NCBI GenBank assembly: GCA_014905825.1
Contig: JACGCN010000001.1
Coordinates: forward strand, 2,418,001 to 2,482,000
DNA from: Lyophyllum atratum
Lineage: Eukaryota; Basidiomycota; Agaricomycetes; Agaricales; Lyophyllaceae
Length of the DNA stretch: 64,000 nucleotides
Reading direction: 5' to 3'
Positions within the stretch are counted from its first letter, which is position 1. Each line of letters starts with the position of its first letter. The notes below the pieces were generated by a model. The model was not told where the DNA came from and searched no databases. It saw only the letters and a program-made list of their open reading frames with translations. The translations under genes were made by a program, and so were the position numbers. Positions 1-9,749 of this stretch are shown one piece after another.

Positions 1-399
1 ATTGGCGTCATCCTTCACTTATCCGGAATCGAGCAGTTCGAACTTCCGACTACCAGTGCGGCGATTCAGGCGATTCTCATCAACGTCAGTTTAATCGTTT
101 CTTCGCATCGACACTGACTCATGTAGTTTTAGATGTTCTTTACGTTGACTAGTGACTACCTTTACGTCCTCGCCATGCTAAAGACCACGCCGCTGGTTGT
201 TACCATAGGACTCAGCCTTACGATACCAATTGCTGTCATTGGAGACTTTTTTCTCGGAAAAACCACCCGAGCGTTAGTACTCATAGGCGCGTTTCTGGTG
301 ATAGTAAGTTTTGTCATTGTAGGACTGGATGACGCCAAAATGCGCTCTCAAAAAGAAGAGTCGCTTGCGACAGAGGACTTTTTGGGCCGGGCTGATTAG
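1..399 (+). CDS. SLC35F5/YML018C-like transporter, C-terminal part (5' end outside window)
   Basis: C-terminal end of a drug/metabolite-transporter (EamA/DMT) superfamily membrane protein. Two exons are visible: 1-84 and 133-399, joined across a 48-nt intron (85-132) in phase 0. The second exon encodes SDYLYVLAMLKTTPLVVTIG, typical of the last transmembrane helices of yeast YML018C and animal SLC35F5 (an S-D-Y-[LIW] turn, then A-M-L-x-T-[ST]-P). Two further hydrophobic helices follow, then a short charged cytosolic tail ending in RAD. Family members sit in the vacuolar or endomembrane system; substrate is unknown. The start and most of the gene lie upstream of base 1. Family assignment is from remembered patterns only. 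Confidence 0.8.
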
Positions 400-576
400 A
401 TTATTGAATTGTAACATCATGTCCCCTAGAGCAGCACCACTTCGGCTAGTGCAATCCATAGATGACATTGCTGTATGTACTACAGATATCATACGTAGAA
501 TCTACTTTCTGAGTTTGGTTCGTTCAACCCGCGACTGCCAAACAAACGAAGTCACTTGTCAGTCACCGACCGCGAC

Positions 577-1417
577 ATGGTGAGAGGTTCCCAACTAGGT
601 CCCCAAATTGCATTGCTCTAACGCGTAGAATCCCCGAAGCCAAAAGAACGTCGCAAACGTAGCGCAGGGCATGAGCCGTCAGTAAAACTTCCAAAGCGTG
701 AATTTGCAGTCCAAGACAACGCTGTTGAGCGTGTCAAGATTGGAGATGCGATCGACGCTTCAGTGAGTTTTGAACCTGTTTCACGTTGATATCTGAATGA
801 TTCAATGTAATGGCAGGGTGCACAAATTTTGGAGAGCTTGTCGGCCCCAGAAACACGGCCTGTCACGAAGAAGAAGGAGAAATTGCAGCAGAAACATGAA
901 GCGTTCCTGCAACGTATGATCCTCTGCCCTCGACGGGCCGAAAAATTCTTACTCACTGATCTTTCAAGGACTGGATACCTCTAGCTCACCATACTCCAAA
1001 TCCCATGCCCGTCGCGTAAAACGCAAGGCCAAAGAACAGATCGCCAGCGGTTTAAGCGAGATGCAAGTCGCGATTTCCGCCTTGGACGAGGATATACCGA
1101 TTGCTGTTCAACAATCCGTGAAGGATAGTGCGGGCTCAGGTCAAGAACCTCAGTCTAAGGCTCATGTCAAGCTGGGGATGATTGGTGAAGGAAAGAAGGT
1201 GCCTCTTTCCAGATCGCAGCGGAAGCGTGCTCTGTATGTTCACCTTGGTTTTGGCATCATCCTGGAATCCACTGAATACCGGTGTAGTCAAACAGAGCAA
1301 GTTCGACATCCATTAATTCTTTCTAATCCAGATTTTGCGGCCAATCCGTTCCAAACGATACGCACACATGCACAGAACACGCTCGTGAAGCGGCAGGTTC
1401 CTAGTAATAGCAAATAA
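577..1417 (+). CDS. SLX9: Slx9-like ribosome biogenesis protein
   Basis: Five coding exons: 577-579, 640-762, 817-913, 969-1233, 1288-1417, giving 205 aa. Slx9/FAM207A proteins accompany pre-40S particles in the nucleolus. Diagnostic pieces are a basic start (MPKERRKRS), KKEKLQQKHEAFLQR, the central SPYSKSHARRVKRKAKEQ block, SRSQRKRAL, and the C-terminal NPDFAANPFQTIRTHAQNTL, which is the family signature. The first coding exon appears to be the ATG alone (577-579), joined to CCA at 640. This start is chosen because it is the only one that splices in frame and gives the expected MPKERR N-terminus. All other junctions keep frame with GT-AG sites. Confidence 0.82.
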
Positions 1418-1540
1418 AAAAAACTTATTATGCCACCGTGTGAGTCTCCTTAGTCGTCCAACCTAGCCTTCACCAAGAACACATGCAAGATCCAATCCGG
1501 GTCGATCGACGCAAGAGGGCTATATATCTCGTGAGCCTAT

Positions 1541-2116
1541 CTAAGCCGGAAGAGCGCTTGGTGGGGTAGGCACTTCAGAGCCGATATCCCCTTCCTTGGT
1601 ACCCAGAACTTCCATCAGCTCCTTCCTCCCAAACATATGCGCTGCTTGAATCGCATTCGGCGTTCCCAGACGGGGATCAGCACCCTTCTCTGCCAGTGCC
1701 CGCACGACCTCGTCGTGGCCCTTGAACACGGCACCCGCAATCGGAGACTGGCCTAAGTCATTCAGTCGATTAGGATCCGCCCCGCGCTTGAGTAGTTCCT
1801 TGGTGAGTTCAGCGTGCCCCGCATATGCAGCCAGCATCAAGAGTGTGTTCCCTGAACGTGTTGCACGCCCGACTTAAATATCTACGTTGCATAATGACTT
1901 CGAAAAGTTGAGAGAACCTTTATCATTTGTGAGATTGACTGGCAAACCGGCGTCGATGGCGGCTAGAAGAAGCACGGAATTGCCAGTGCGTGCTGCTTCG
2001 AACATTCGATGTGCGAAGTCAATCGTATCGTGAGGTAGATCAGAGACTTTGGGTGTCGTTGGAGTATCCACTTGTGCCTGTGGGGGTCCTGGTTTATCAA
2101 TGTCCGTCTGGTCTAT
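1541..2116 (-). CDS. Small ankyrin-repeat protein
   Basis: Two exons on the minus strand: 2116-1918 and 1851-1541 (66-nt intron), 169 aa if translation starts at the ATG at 2114-2116. In-frame ATGs lie further upstream at 2135-2137 and 2219-2221, so the N-terminus is uncertain. About three ankyrin repeats are visible: the first is split by the intron (AARTGNSVLLLAAIDAGLPV, then NTLLMLAAYAGHAELTKELL), followed by SPIAGAVFKGHDEVVRALAE and AIQAAHMFGRKELMEVL. This is the size and layout of the small cytosolic ankyrin proteins common in fungi. Partners and function cannot be read from the sequence. It is tail-to-tail with SLX9. Confidence 0.8.
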
Positions 2117-2461
2117 CATTGATAACCAACGAACCATTTTTCGATTTGAGATTCGGTGGAACTCTTGAGTTGTCAATGAAGGATCTGCGTAACTGTAGAA
2201 AGCGCTTCTGGAGTGAACCACGAGCGTTGCGAGGAAACCTCCAAAGACTTCTGTTTGCGCCTATTTTAATCAACGCGTACGCAGGAAGTTACAATGCCAT
2301 TGCCAATAGTGATATTCCAAGTGTAAGCGGTATAAGAATTATGCAGTAATGCACGCCAAACGGTATAGGCTGGTATATAGGTGGGAGTAAAAAGAAACAA
2401 AGAAACGGCTTCATCTAATCGACGAAGGAGAGGGAGGGAGGGGGCTGTCTTGCCTTAGACA
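2117..2461. other. Intergenic, ankyrin gene start to coiled-coil gene stop
   Basis: About 345 nt between two minus-strand genes, holding the ankyrin gene's promoter and the coiled-coil gene's 3' end. A purine-rich run (GGAGAGGGAGGGAGGGGG, about 2427-2444) is the only compositional feature. No additional gene is seen. Confidence 0.5.
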
Positions 2462-4878
2462 TCAGTCATCTTCCCCACCACCACTCATACCAGCGCTCCA
2501 TACAGTGCTGCCACTGCTGCCACCTGCACTTCTCCTGCTTCGTCGACCCCCGGCCCTAGGTGAAATCTCAGTGAACCCGCTGCTGGCTCCCCGCGCGATC
2601 TCAGCACTCAAGCTGCGCTCGTGTGCGTCCAGAGCCGCCAGAGAGTTCTCCGCCTCTGCCTGTTCCAAAGCTCCCTGAGTAAGGTTAGGAATCCCAAGCC
2701 CAACAAGAGAGTTGTTCGAATGCTCAAGAGAAGGGGTCGATTTCACAGAGGAGGCATCTGAATTCTCCGTTGTTTTCGAGCCGAACCATGAGAAGCGTCG
2801 GTTATTCGTGGCTGTGGGTGGTGTATCAGTCGAAGCGGACCTCTGGATTGGAGTAGCTGGAAATGCGAAGGATGGAGAAACCTGGGAGGTAGGCGGTTGG
2901 ATACCCATCAACTTCATGGTAGCGTTCAATCGTTCCCGCTCCTTTCGATCGTCCTCATCCTCTTGGGTATCCAATTTACGCCCACCTGTGACGGGACTGG
3001 CACCAGGCTTTAGCGTCAGGGGGCGCAAATTAGGATCCGGTTTCTTCTCAGCTGTATTATTGAAAAGCGAGAAACCTTTCCAGTCGAATGAGAGAGAACG
3101 ACGCTGAGCTTTTGGGTTCGGTTGGTTTAGAGTCGGGGGTGAATTGACTCGCGTTTCCGGCATTGGGCTGGATGAGGAGCGGCCCACGATGACAGATTGC
3201 GGTCGCGTCTTCGTGTTGGTGGCAGAAAGCGACTTCGAACCCATCGAATGGGGTCCTGCGGTCAGTGGCTCCTTGTCGTAATCGACCGCGAGGACATGCT
3301 CGAACCCCTCCTGCGATATAATACGGTCGATAATTTTTGAGGCGTAGAGGGAGAGGGCCTTATTGGCGTCCTTGAGAGACTTAACCTCGGTTCGAAGAGC
3401 ATCGATGTCGTTGACTGAGCCGCTTGGCTCCAATCCGCCAATGGAAATCGAAGATATTTTTCGACCATCGGACCCCTTCTTGCCTCGTTTGCCCTTGCCA
3501 TTAAAGACTGGGCGATCACGATCTTCGATAACATGACCCTCCAAGATATCCTTGTTCTCTGCACGCCCAAGCTCCGCAGCAAGATCGAGACCAGGGCCAG
3601 TGATAGGTAAATCTGCCAGAGACTCTCCTCGGGGGGCACCAGCGGATGACGTGGTTCGCTTGCGACCATGCCTACCAGTTTGGTGAGATGATGAATCGAT
3701 GCTCCTTGTTTCAAGACTGCGCTCGAGCTCCTGCTCCAGGTTGTCCTCAGAGATTTCTTCGACTCTGTCGAGGGTACTCCTGGTAGCGCTTCGTAAACTT
3801 CTGACGTCTGTGTTGTCCGTATGGTCGTCATCATCATCGTCCTCCTCTCCGTCACTGCTACTTCCGCCTCCGACTTGTCGAATGAGGTCAAACTGACCAC
3901 TCAGCGTCTTTTCCCTTAGGAGAATCATGTAACTCTCGTTTTCTTCCTGGAGTTCATGGTTGACCCTTTTCAAATCTATAAGCTGCGTCTGAAGGAGAAC
4001 TAGGGTGCTTTGAAGCGAGGAATAAGATGTGGAGAGGGTGGAAAGCTCGAGCCTGAGCGAAGTCATCTCCGCTGGCTCTGTCTCTGGATCATCCCCGTCC
4101 TGGTGGGAAGGAGTTTGTTGCTCTAAGGGAATATCGATGACTTCATCGTCATCTTCAAACTCGGCATCGGATTCCACGGGTGCAGTGATGGGTTCAGGCT
4201 GTTTGCGAGCTTGAGTGAGGGATTGTATACGTGATTTAAGATGCTGCTCATTATCATAGAAGGCCTGACGCTCTGCCTCAAATGTAGTAGTCTAGAAAAA
4301 TCATGAGGTCCAAGTAAGAAGGGTCAGATTTCAAAGCTAACCTGTTCGTTATATCGCCGTTGAATATCTCGCTTCTCTTTTTCCAATTCACGGACTTGTG
4401 CTCTAAGCTTCTCGGAGATGTCTATTCGCTGAGCCAGTTCGACTTCGGACCGAGACTGCTCAGCGTAAAGCTCGTTAAGCCGGGTTTCTGCGGCAGTGAG
4501 TGCAAACGTGAGGTTGCTACTCTCTGTTGTAAGAGTTGCAATCGTTTGATCCTTGTTCTGCACCTGGACGAGTAGCTATAGACACGAGGCCTTCAGTACT
4601 TCTACCAGGGCATCTGCTTGATGGCATACCAGTTCTTTCTGGTCTGTCTCTTGCTTTAAAGAGGCGGACAATGCCTCGGGAGTTTCGCCGTTGGCAGATG
4701 GTGATGGCGCAGCCTTGGAGGAAACGCGGCGGCTTACAGGAGCCGAATTCAAGGAAGATGCCACTCGTGGTGAAGCTGCTGATCTTGCGGTGGGACCCCT
4801 TGTAAGTGTCGAGTTCGGGGTTGGTGAAGCCGACACGGGACGTCTAGACGGCGGTGGTGCTCTTGCGGTGGTCGCCAT
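2462..4878 (-). CDS. Coiled-coil, Ser-rich hypothetical protein (770 aa)
   Basis: Three exons, 4878-4630, 4575-4342 and 4291-2462, all in phase 0, giving 770 aa. Visible layout: a basic Ala/Pro/Ser-rich N-terminus (about 1-70); a long heptad-rich segment over exon 2 and the start of exon 3 (about 75-190); an acidic patch; a second coiled coil ending in ENESYMILLREKTLSGQFDL; an acidic run (EEDDDDDDH); then a long Ser/Pro/basic low-complexity half with a short coiled coil and a Gly/Ser-rich C-terminus. No catalytic motif or membrane segment is seen. It resembles fungal scaffold or cytoskeleton-associated proteins, but I do not recognise the family. It is divergent from the XRCC2-like gene, with 242 nt between start codons. 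Confidence 0.8.
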
Positions 4879-5120
4879 GGTTGACTGGGTTCAGATATGT
4901 GGGGTATTCGTAAGGTCGTATCAAGGCGTTACGGGAACCGTCGAGCGGGCACCGTTGAGGGGATATGTAGAGTCTTTCAAAGACTAGCTAGGTGCGGAGA
5001 GGAAAGGAGGACATTCAAAGGAATTCAGAGAAAGATGGACATGTGGTATTGAAGTGATCTGCAGCAGCTGCGTTGCCAGATCCGTCCATCACTGACAAAC
5101 ACCGCCATCCTTGTTGACAC

Positions 5121-6222
5121 ATGCTCGACGAAATTCATTCAGACACCCTGTCCCATGTAAGCCCTCTCCTACTCCACGCCGGGCCCTCAGTACGATCATT
5201 CTGCTATAGCTCCTTACTTCAGTCCTTTCCGAAAGTAAGGTCGTCCTTTACCACCATTTCCTACCCTCACGGTCTCACCAGCACCAGTCGGCTTGACCCA
5301 CATCCCGGCTCTGGATGCCCACCTCTTCTCGACCGCGAAAAACCCGATGTCTGGTTCCTCTTTGCGCCGTGGAGATGTCGTTGAGATACAAGGTGCCCCA
5401 TCGTCCGGAAAGACGCATCTTCTCTATCACCTTCTCATTCACTGCATAACCCCATCCAACTTGGGAGGGTGGGGGAAAGTTGGCATCGTGTTCGATATGG
5501 ATCACAGTTTCGACGTTGTCCGTTTCAACCATCTGCTCCTTGGCCATTTAACGCGCTTGCTGGCTGGTGGCGCGTCTGTAATCGGGAGTATAGCACTGGA
5601 GAGGCTGCGCATCTTTAGGCCTAGTTCTTCCTTGCAGCTCTCAGTGACAATTTCGCACCTGGCAGAATACCACTCCGTCCACTTTCCAAACGAGGAAATC
5701 GGTCTGGTAGCAATTGATTCCATGAGTGCGCATTATTGGCCCGACCGCTTCGTTGTGGAGCAGATGCGAACCGCTACCTCTGCCGAGCATCGACGAGAGG
5801 CTGAGACTCATGTACCACCATTGCAGCACGTTTTGCTCGCTCTGGAGTCGTTCCGTCGCACTCATTCGCCCGTCACTATTCTGACTAACTGGGGTCTTCA
5901 CTCCGCCAGCAACATCGATCCCTTTCTCTATAGGCAACATCTTCACCCGTTCCCCGCGCCCTTTCCCCATTCCCATCCGGCGACAATACGTCGGGACACA
6001 AATGCACCGATTTTGGCATTCCAGGAGCATATGCCGAGGCTAACCTGCCATATAACACTGCATCAGGATAGTAATGGAAAAGTGAGCTCTTCTGAAACGG
6101 ATGACAGCAGCGTCGCTGTTGCACGGAAAGGGGTTATTGTTGGGTTGATAAGGACGCCGCATTCTGCATCTATCAGCAGATTCTTGTTGCATATCACCGC
6201 CGATGATATTTTGGCCAACTAG
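5121..6222 (+). CDS. XRCC2: XRCC2-like Rad51 paralog (RecA-fold ATPase)
   Basis: Three exons, 5121-5156, 5210-5234 and 5288-6222, giving 331 aa. Exon 2 is only 25 nt and is needed to enter the long reading frame with a phase-correct IGLTHIPALD junction. The Walker A motif is GAPSSGKT (about 56-63). The Walker B region reads LVAIDSMSAHYW (about 160-171), closely matching the 'ILDSLSAFYW' pattern of animal XRCC2. XRCC2-type proteins act in Rad51 paralog complexes in homologous recombination. The C-terminal half is divergent and contains a His/Pro-rich insert (about 230-245). Other Rad51 paralogs are possible, but the Walker B context favours XRCC2. It is divergent from the coiled-coil gene. Confidence 0.82.
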
Positions 6223-6603
6223 GCAACTTGTGTACCTCGACTGTAAGACTGTCCATGCTTGATACAATACCAAGACGCGAGGTCAATATGCCAAGTCATT
6301 GATCTGTGGATGGACAACTTTCGTACTGCAGGTTTCAAGACCATGATGACCGTTTTACATCAGTGATCAACGTTCCGCAGAAAATATCAAGGCTCTTCAT
6401 TCGAAGAGATCATGTAAGTAAGGCTACAATACGCTATTATGTACTAGATACATAGTTCATAATTATAACTAGGGTTGGGTGGATAACTATTGCAATCCAG
6501 TGGTATATCTTGCTGTAAATTTAATGCTGGAGGAAGGGGTATGATACCTATTGTCCAAGATAAGTGGGGTTGATACACGTTGTCCGCTGTTGTGTCCGAA
6601 GAA
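6223..6603. other. Intergenic between convergent genes
   Basis: About 380 nt of moderately AT-rich sequence between the stops of the XRCC2-like gene (+) and the adenylating-enzyme gene (-). It should hold both 3' UTRs. No further gene or repeat is seen. Confidence 0.5.
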
Positions 6604-8468
6604 TCATTGCTGAAGTCCGTAAATTTGATCGAGCTGCTCTTTGAAGGCTTCCTCTACAGCCTTTCGCCGAATGTTGCCTTTCGTCGCGGTGCGAGGCAAC
6701 GTTTGCGGCGCTACGACGACAATCATATTGGTCGAAGTGATGCGCTCGTGGAGATACCGTCTAGAGTGGAACTGCCGCGTCTTGCGAATGATCTCTTTCT
6801 TGAGTTTGTTGTGGTCCATGTCAGTTGCTGGTTCGATGAACATGACCGGCGATGGTCGACCAGAACCGACAACCACGCATTCTGAGATCAAGTTTCCACA
6901 GGTGGCGCGAACATTGTCCTCGATGGCTCTAGGTTTCATCCACGTCAGCTACATGATTGACGAGATGACATCAAAAAACCTACTTCGTATCACATCGTAG
7001 ACTGTTTTCTGATTTGATCCAATCGTCGTCTCGTCCGCGGAATACATACAATCCAGGCGCAGGCTCTTGAAAAAGATCGCCGGTGTGGAAGTCACCATCA
7101 GCATGTCTCAGAGAGACATCTGGGCAGTCTCCTGATTCAGCAAGGATCACCAGTTCGAGCAGCCTGGCGCTTGACTGATGCGCTTGCTCTGGTGCTGGTG
7201 CAATCGGGCGGAAGGCGTAAGCGACACCCACGAGGGGCCGAAGGAGGCCTGCATTACGTTCCTTGCCTCCGACAGAGAGCAACATTGCTCCACATTCTGT
7301 GCTGCCAAAAAGGTTCTAAATATACTTGTCAATATCTGTGGATGGATGCAGAGTTGGTTCGCCATACCTTCAATGGAATGCCGTTTGCGTATGCCCACTC
7401 CTCTTCGTCTCGAGGCAATGGTAAGCCACTGTACAGGACTTCATCGAGGCCAGACAGCATCGACAGCAGTTTTGCGTCACTTCGAGACTTGCGGAGATGA
7501 TTTGCGAGGAAGGCCGCAAATTGGTTGAGTCTGTTAAGGCCGCCCACATGAATCATGTGCATGAGCTCCTCCGAGGAGAATCCGATTGTCGTGGGTTGGA
7601 CAACACATGAACCATGTTGAAGACTTCCGATTAGCACTGCGTACGCAAGACGTTAGATCGAAAACGTTGTAAGTTGGTAGGAACTCACTGAATGTTTGGC
7701 CGATGTGGCACATACTTCCCCTGTTAAATATCATCAGAACACCTAGCCAGATAGGTGTATCATATAAACTCACATCCAGACCGTGACATCCTGCCGCTGC
7801 AGACTGCGAGGTCTACTAGCTTGATGGGATTTGTGAACGGCTGAATTGAGCCAACGGTAGCTACATGGAACTAGCTTCGGGCTTCCCGAGGTCGACCCGC
7901 TCGTGTGGAAAATGAATGCAATGTCGTCTTCACCCATATCAGACAATGGGGGAAGTACTTCCGAATCCACCGTCTCCGGGGTGATAACGAGATGTGTGGG
8001 AACAGGACATTCTTCCAACGTAGAAGCAAATGTAGTATCGTGAATGAGAGTTTTCGCCTGGCCCCGTTGTAGTAGCTCGTAGATTACAGAGGGGTTGGGG
8101 AGGCGTAGACTGAAGAGCTGTGGAATATAACCAGCTCTCGAGACACCATATATATGAAGCACATCCGCGTAAGTGAAACCACCAATCCTACGAGAAAATT
8201 AATTTGCCCATTAGGCATAGAATTTAGGAGGAACAAAGTATACATACCATAGACCGACGACGGATCGTGGCGGAATGCCGTCATCCCCAAGCGTTCGCGC
8301 CCAGTATCGGGCGTGTGTCTCGACATCACTCTGGAACTGTTGGTAGGTTATTGAATCCCAACCATATAATTGGCCAGTGGAAACATCGACTCGGGGTGTC
8401 TTGAAGACGGCAGAAAGTGGATAAAGAGTTGCGCTCGCTTCGAGAACAGAGAGATGTGACTTGAGCAT
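6604..8468 (-). CDS. Stand-alone adenylate-forming enzyme (NRPS-like A domain / acyl-CoA ligase fold)
   Basis: Six exons on the minus strand (8468-8248, 8187-7774, 7720-7689, 7636-7368, 7315-6984, 6928-6604), 530 aa with all phases consistent; exon 3 is only 32 nt. ANL-superfamily motifs are present in order: phosphate loop TSGSTSGSPK (about 169-178), the FGSTECG aromatic/acid motif, HTGDLF, a YVFRGRDDDWIK hinge region, and a C-terminal TATKGNIRRK holding the expected catalytic lysine. It most resembles the adenylation domain of fungal NRPS-like carboxylic-acid reductases, but it ends right after this domain: no carrier-protein or reductase domain follows. So it is either a free-standing acid-activating enzyme or a truncated NRPS-like gene. 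Substrate is unknown. The start is taken at MLKSHLS; an in-frame ATG lies 42 nt upstream. Confidence 0.82.
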
Positions 8469-8521
8469 GTATTGGTGGATTAGAGAATATGTGATTTGGT
8501 ACTGTCCCACAGCAGCATACC

Positions 8522-8534
8522 TATACTATATATA
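8522..8534 (-). promoter_or_regulatory. TATA-like element upstream of the adenylating-enzyme gene
   Basis: An alternating T/A stretch (reverse strand TATATATAGTATA) lies about 55 nt upstream of the chosen start codon. Position and composition suit a core-promoter TATA box. This is inference from position only. Confidence 0.3.
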
Positions 8535-9749
8535 TGCTCTGTTGAGGATAGAGAGATTTGAGTCAAGTTTCCGGAAGCGGAGAGAGGTAGACGTTGTCAG
8601 GTCCTCGTATCGTTTCGAATAGCCTCCTCTGTCTAAACCAGATTGAAACGCGTGCATGGCAGGCCGAGGCAGGTACACCATCGATAATTGCACACCAAAT
8701 GCGGTAGAATGTTGGAGAGATTGACCACTAGATGGACGTGTCATTTGTCAAATGGGGACAGGAATCCGACGGCAGGCAAGATGCAAGGAGATGACAGAGA
8801 GCCTGCGGCTCAGCAAGACCGCAGAGTACAAGAGCGTCATAATGAGTCAATTCCGAAGGCAATGCAGACCCATCTGCATTCGATATACCTGTATTCCGTG
8901 GAAGCCTGCGATTACATGGAGTGAACAACGGCACTGAGTATTTGGCGATACGAACAAGTCAACTCCCGCCCTTGACGGGAAGGCGCGTCATCATGTGACC
9001 ACAATTATACAGACAGGCTGTCGGAAATGCATAGGTTATTGAGGCGTAGGGATACACCTCATCCTCCTCCATATGCCGTTCAGATATTGGACTCTGGAGG
9101 CAGTGTCGTCTATGAGTGATCATTGATATCCTGTGCACTACATACGAGTCACGACGGTGCCATTCAGGCACAACTACGATTAATTCGACAGTCACAGATG
9201 TCTGTACTCCGTCATTTATGAGATCTACTACCCAACATCTTTACAAGCTGGAGGAAAAGGTTATTCGTGATCTCCAAAGGCAGAACAAGGAACACAACTT
9301 CTAGTTCGGGATGCCAACGTTTCGAACAGTGCTGTTCAGACCAATGATCAAACGATCTCGCTGCAGCAACCAAGTAGTCTTTCAACAGCCAATACCACAA
9401 CTTTTGGACCCCCTTGGCACAAACTTCAACGACCGAGATCAATCGCACTTGCCGCATACCGTTACGCTTGTCAAGACTCAACATGAGAGGTTGGAGGACT
9501 CCGAGGAGGTTGTTACATAATGCAATTGTACACGTGACATTTTTGAAAAAAGGATTCCGAAGGCTGCCATTCAGTTGTCAGTCACCAGAGTCACGGCGCA
9601 TGCACCGTTCTCGAACGCTGAGGTGACTTTGGAGGTGCAGCGATTGGCCTGTGGAAATGTAAGTTACTCCTATGACTCCCCACGCAAATCTCATTGGAGT
9701 ATAGACCACAGGGATAGGCACTTCAGCCTGGAAGTCAACCTGGCTGTCC
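8535..9749. other. Intergenic region between divergent genes, no supported gene
   Basis: About 1.2 kb between the adenylating-enzyme promoter (-) and the PPR gene start (+). Only short, unconserved reading frames occur. No tRNA cloverleaf, terminal repeats or tandem repeat was recognised. It presumably holds both promoters. Confidence 0.5.

Noticed and set aside
3262..3900. 212-codon minus-strand frame inside the coiled-coil gene
   Set aside because: Alternative frame of a confident exon; low-complexity codon bias explains its length.
8526..8744. Possible extra first exon of the adenylating-enzyme gene
   Set aside because: The frame has no A-domain-like content and a plausible start and TATA element already exist downstream of it.
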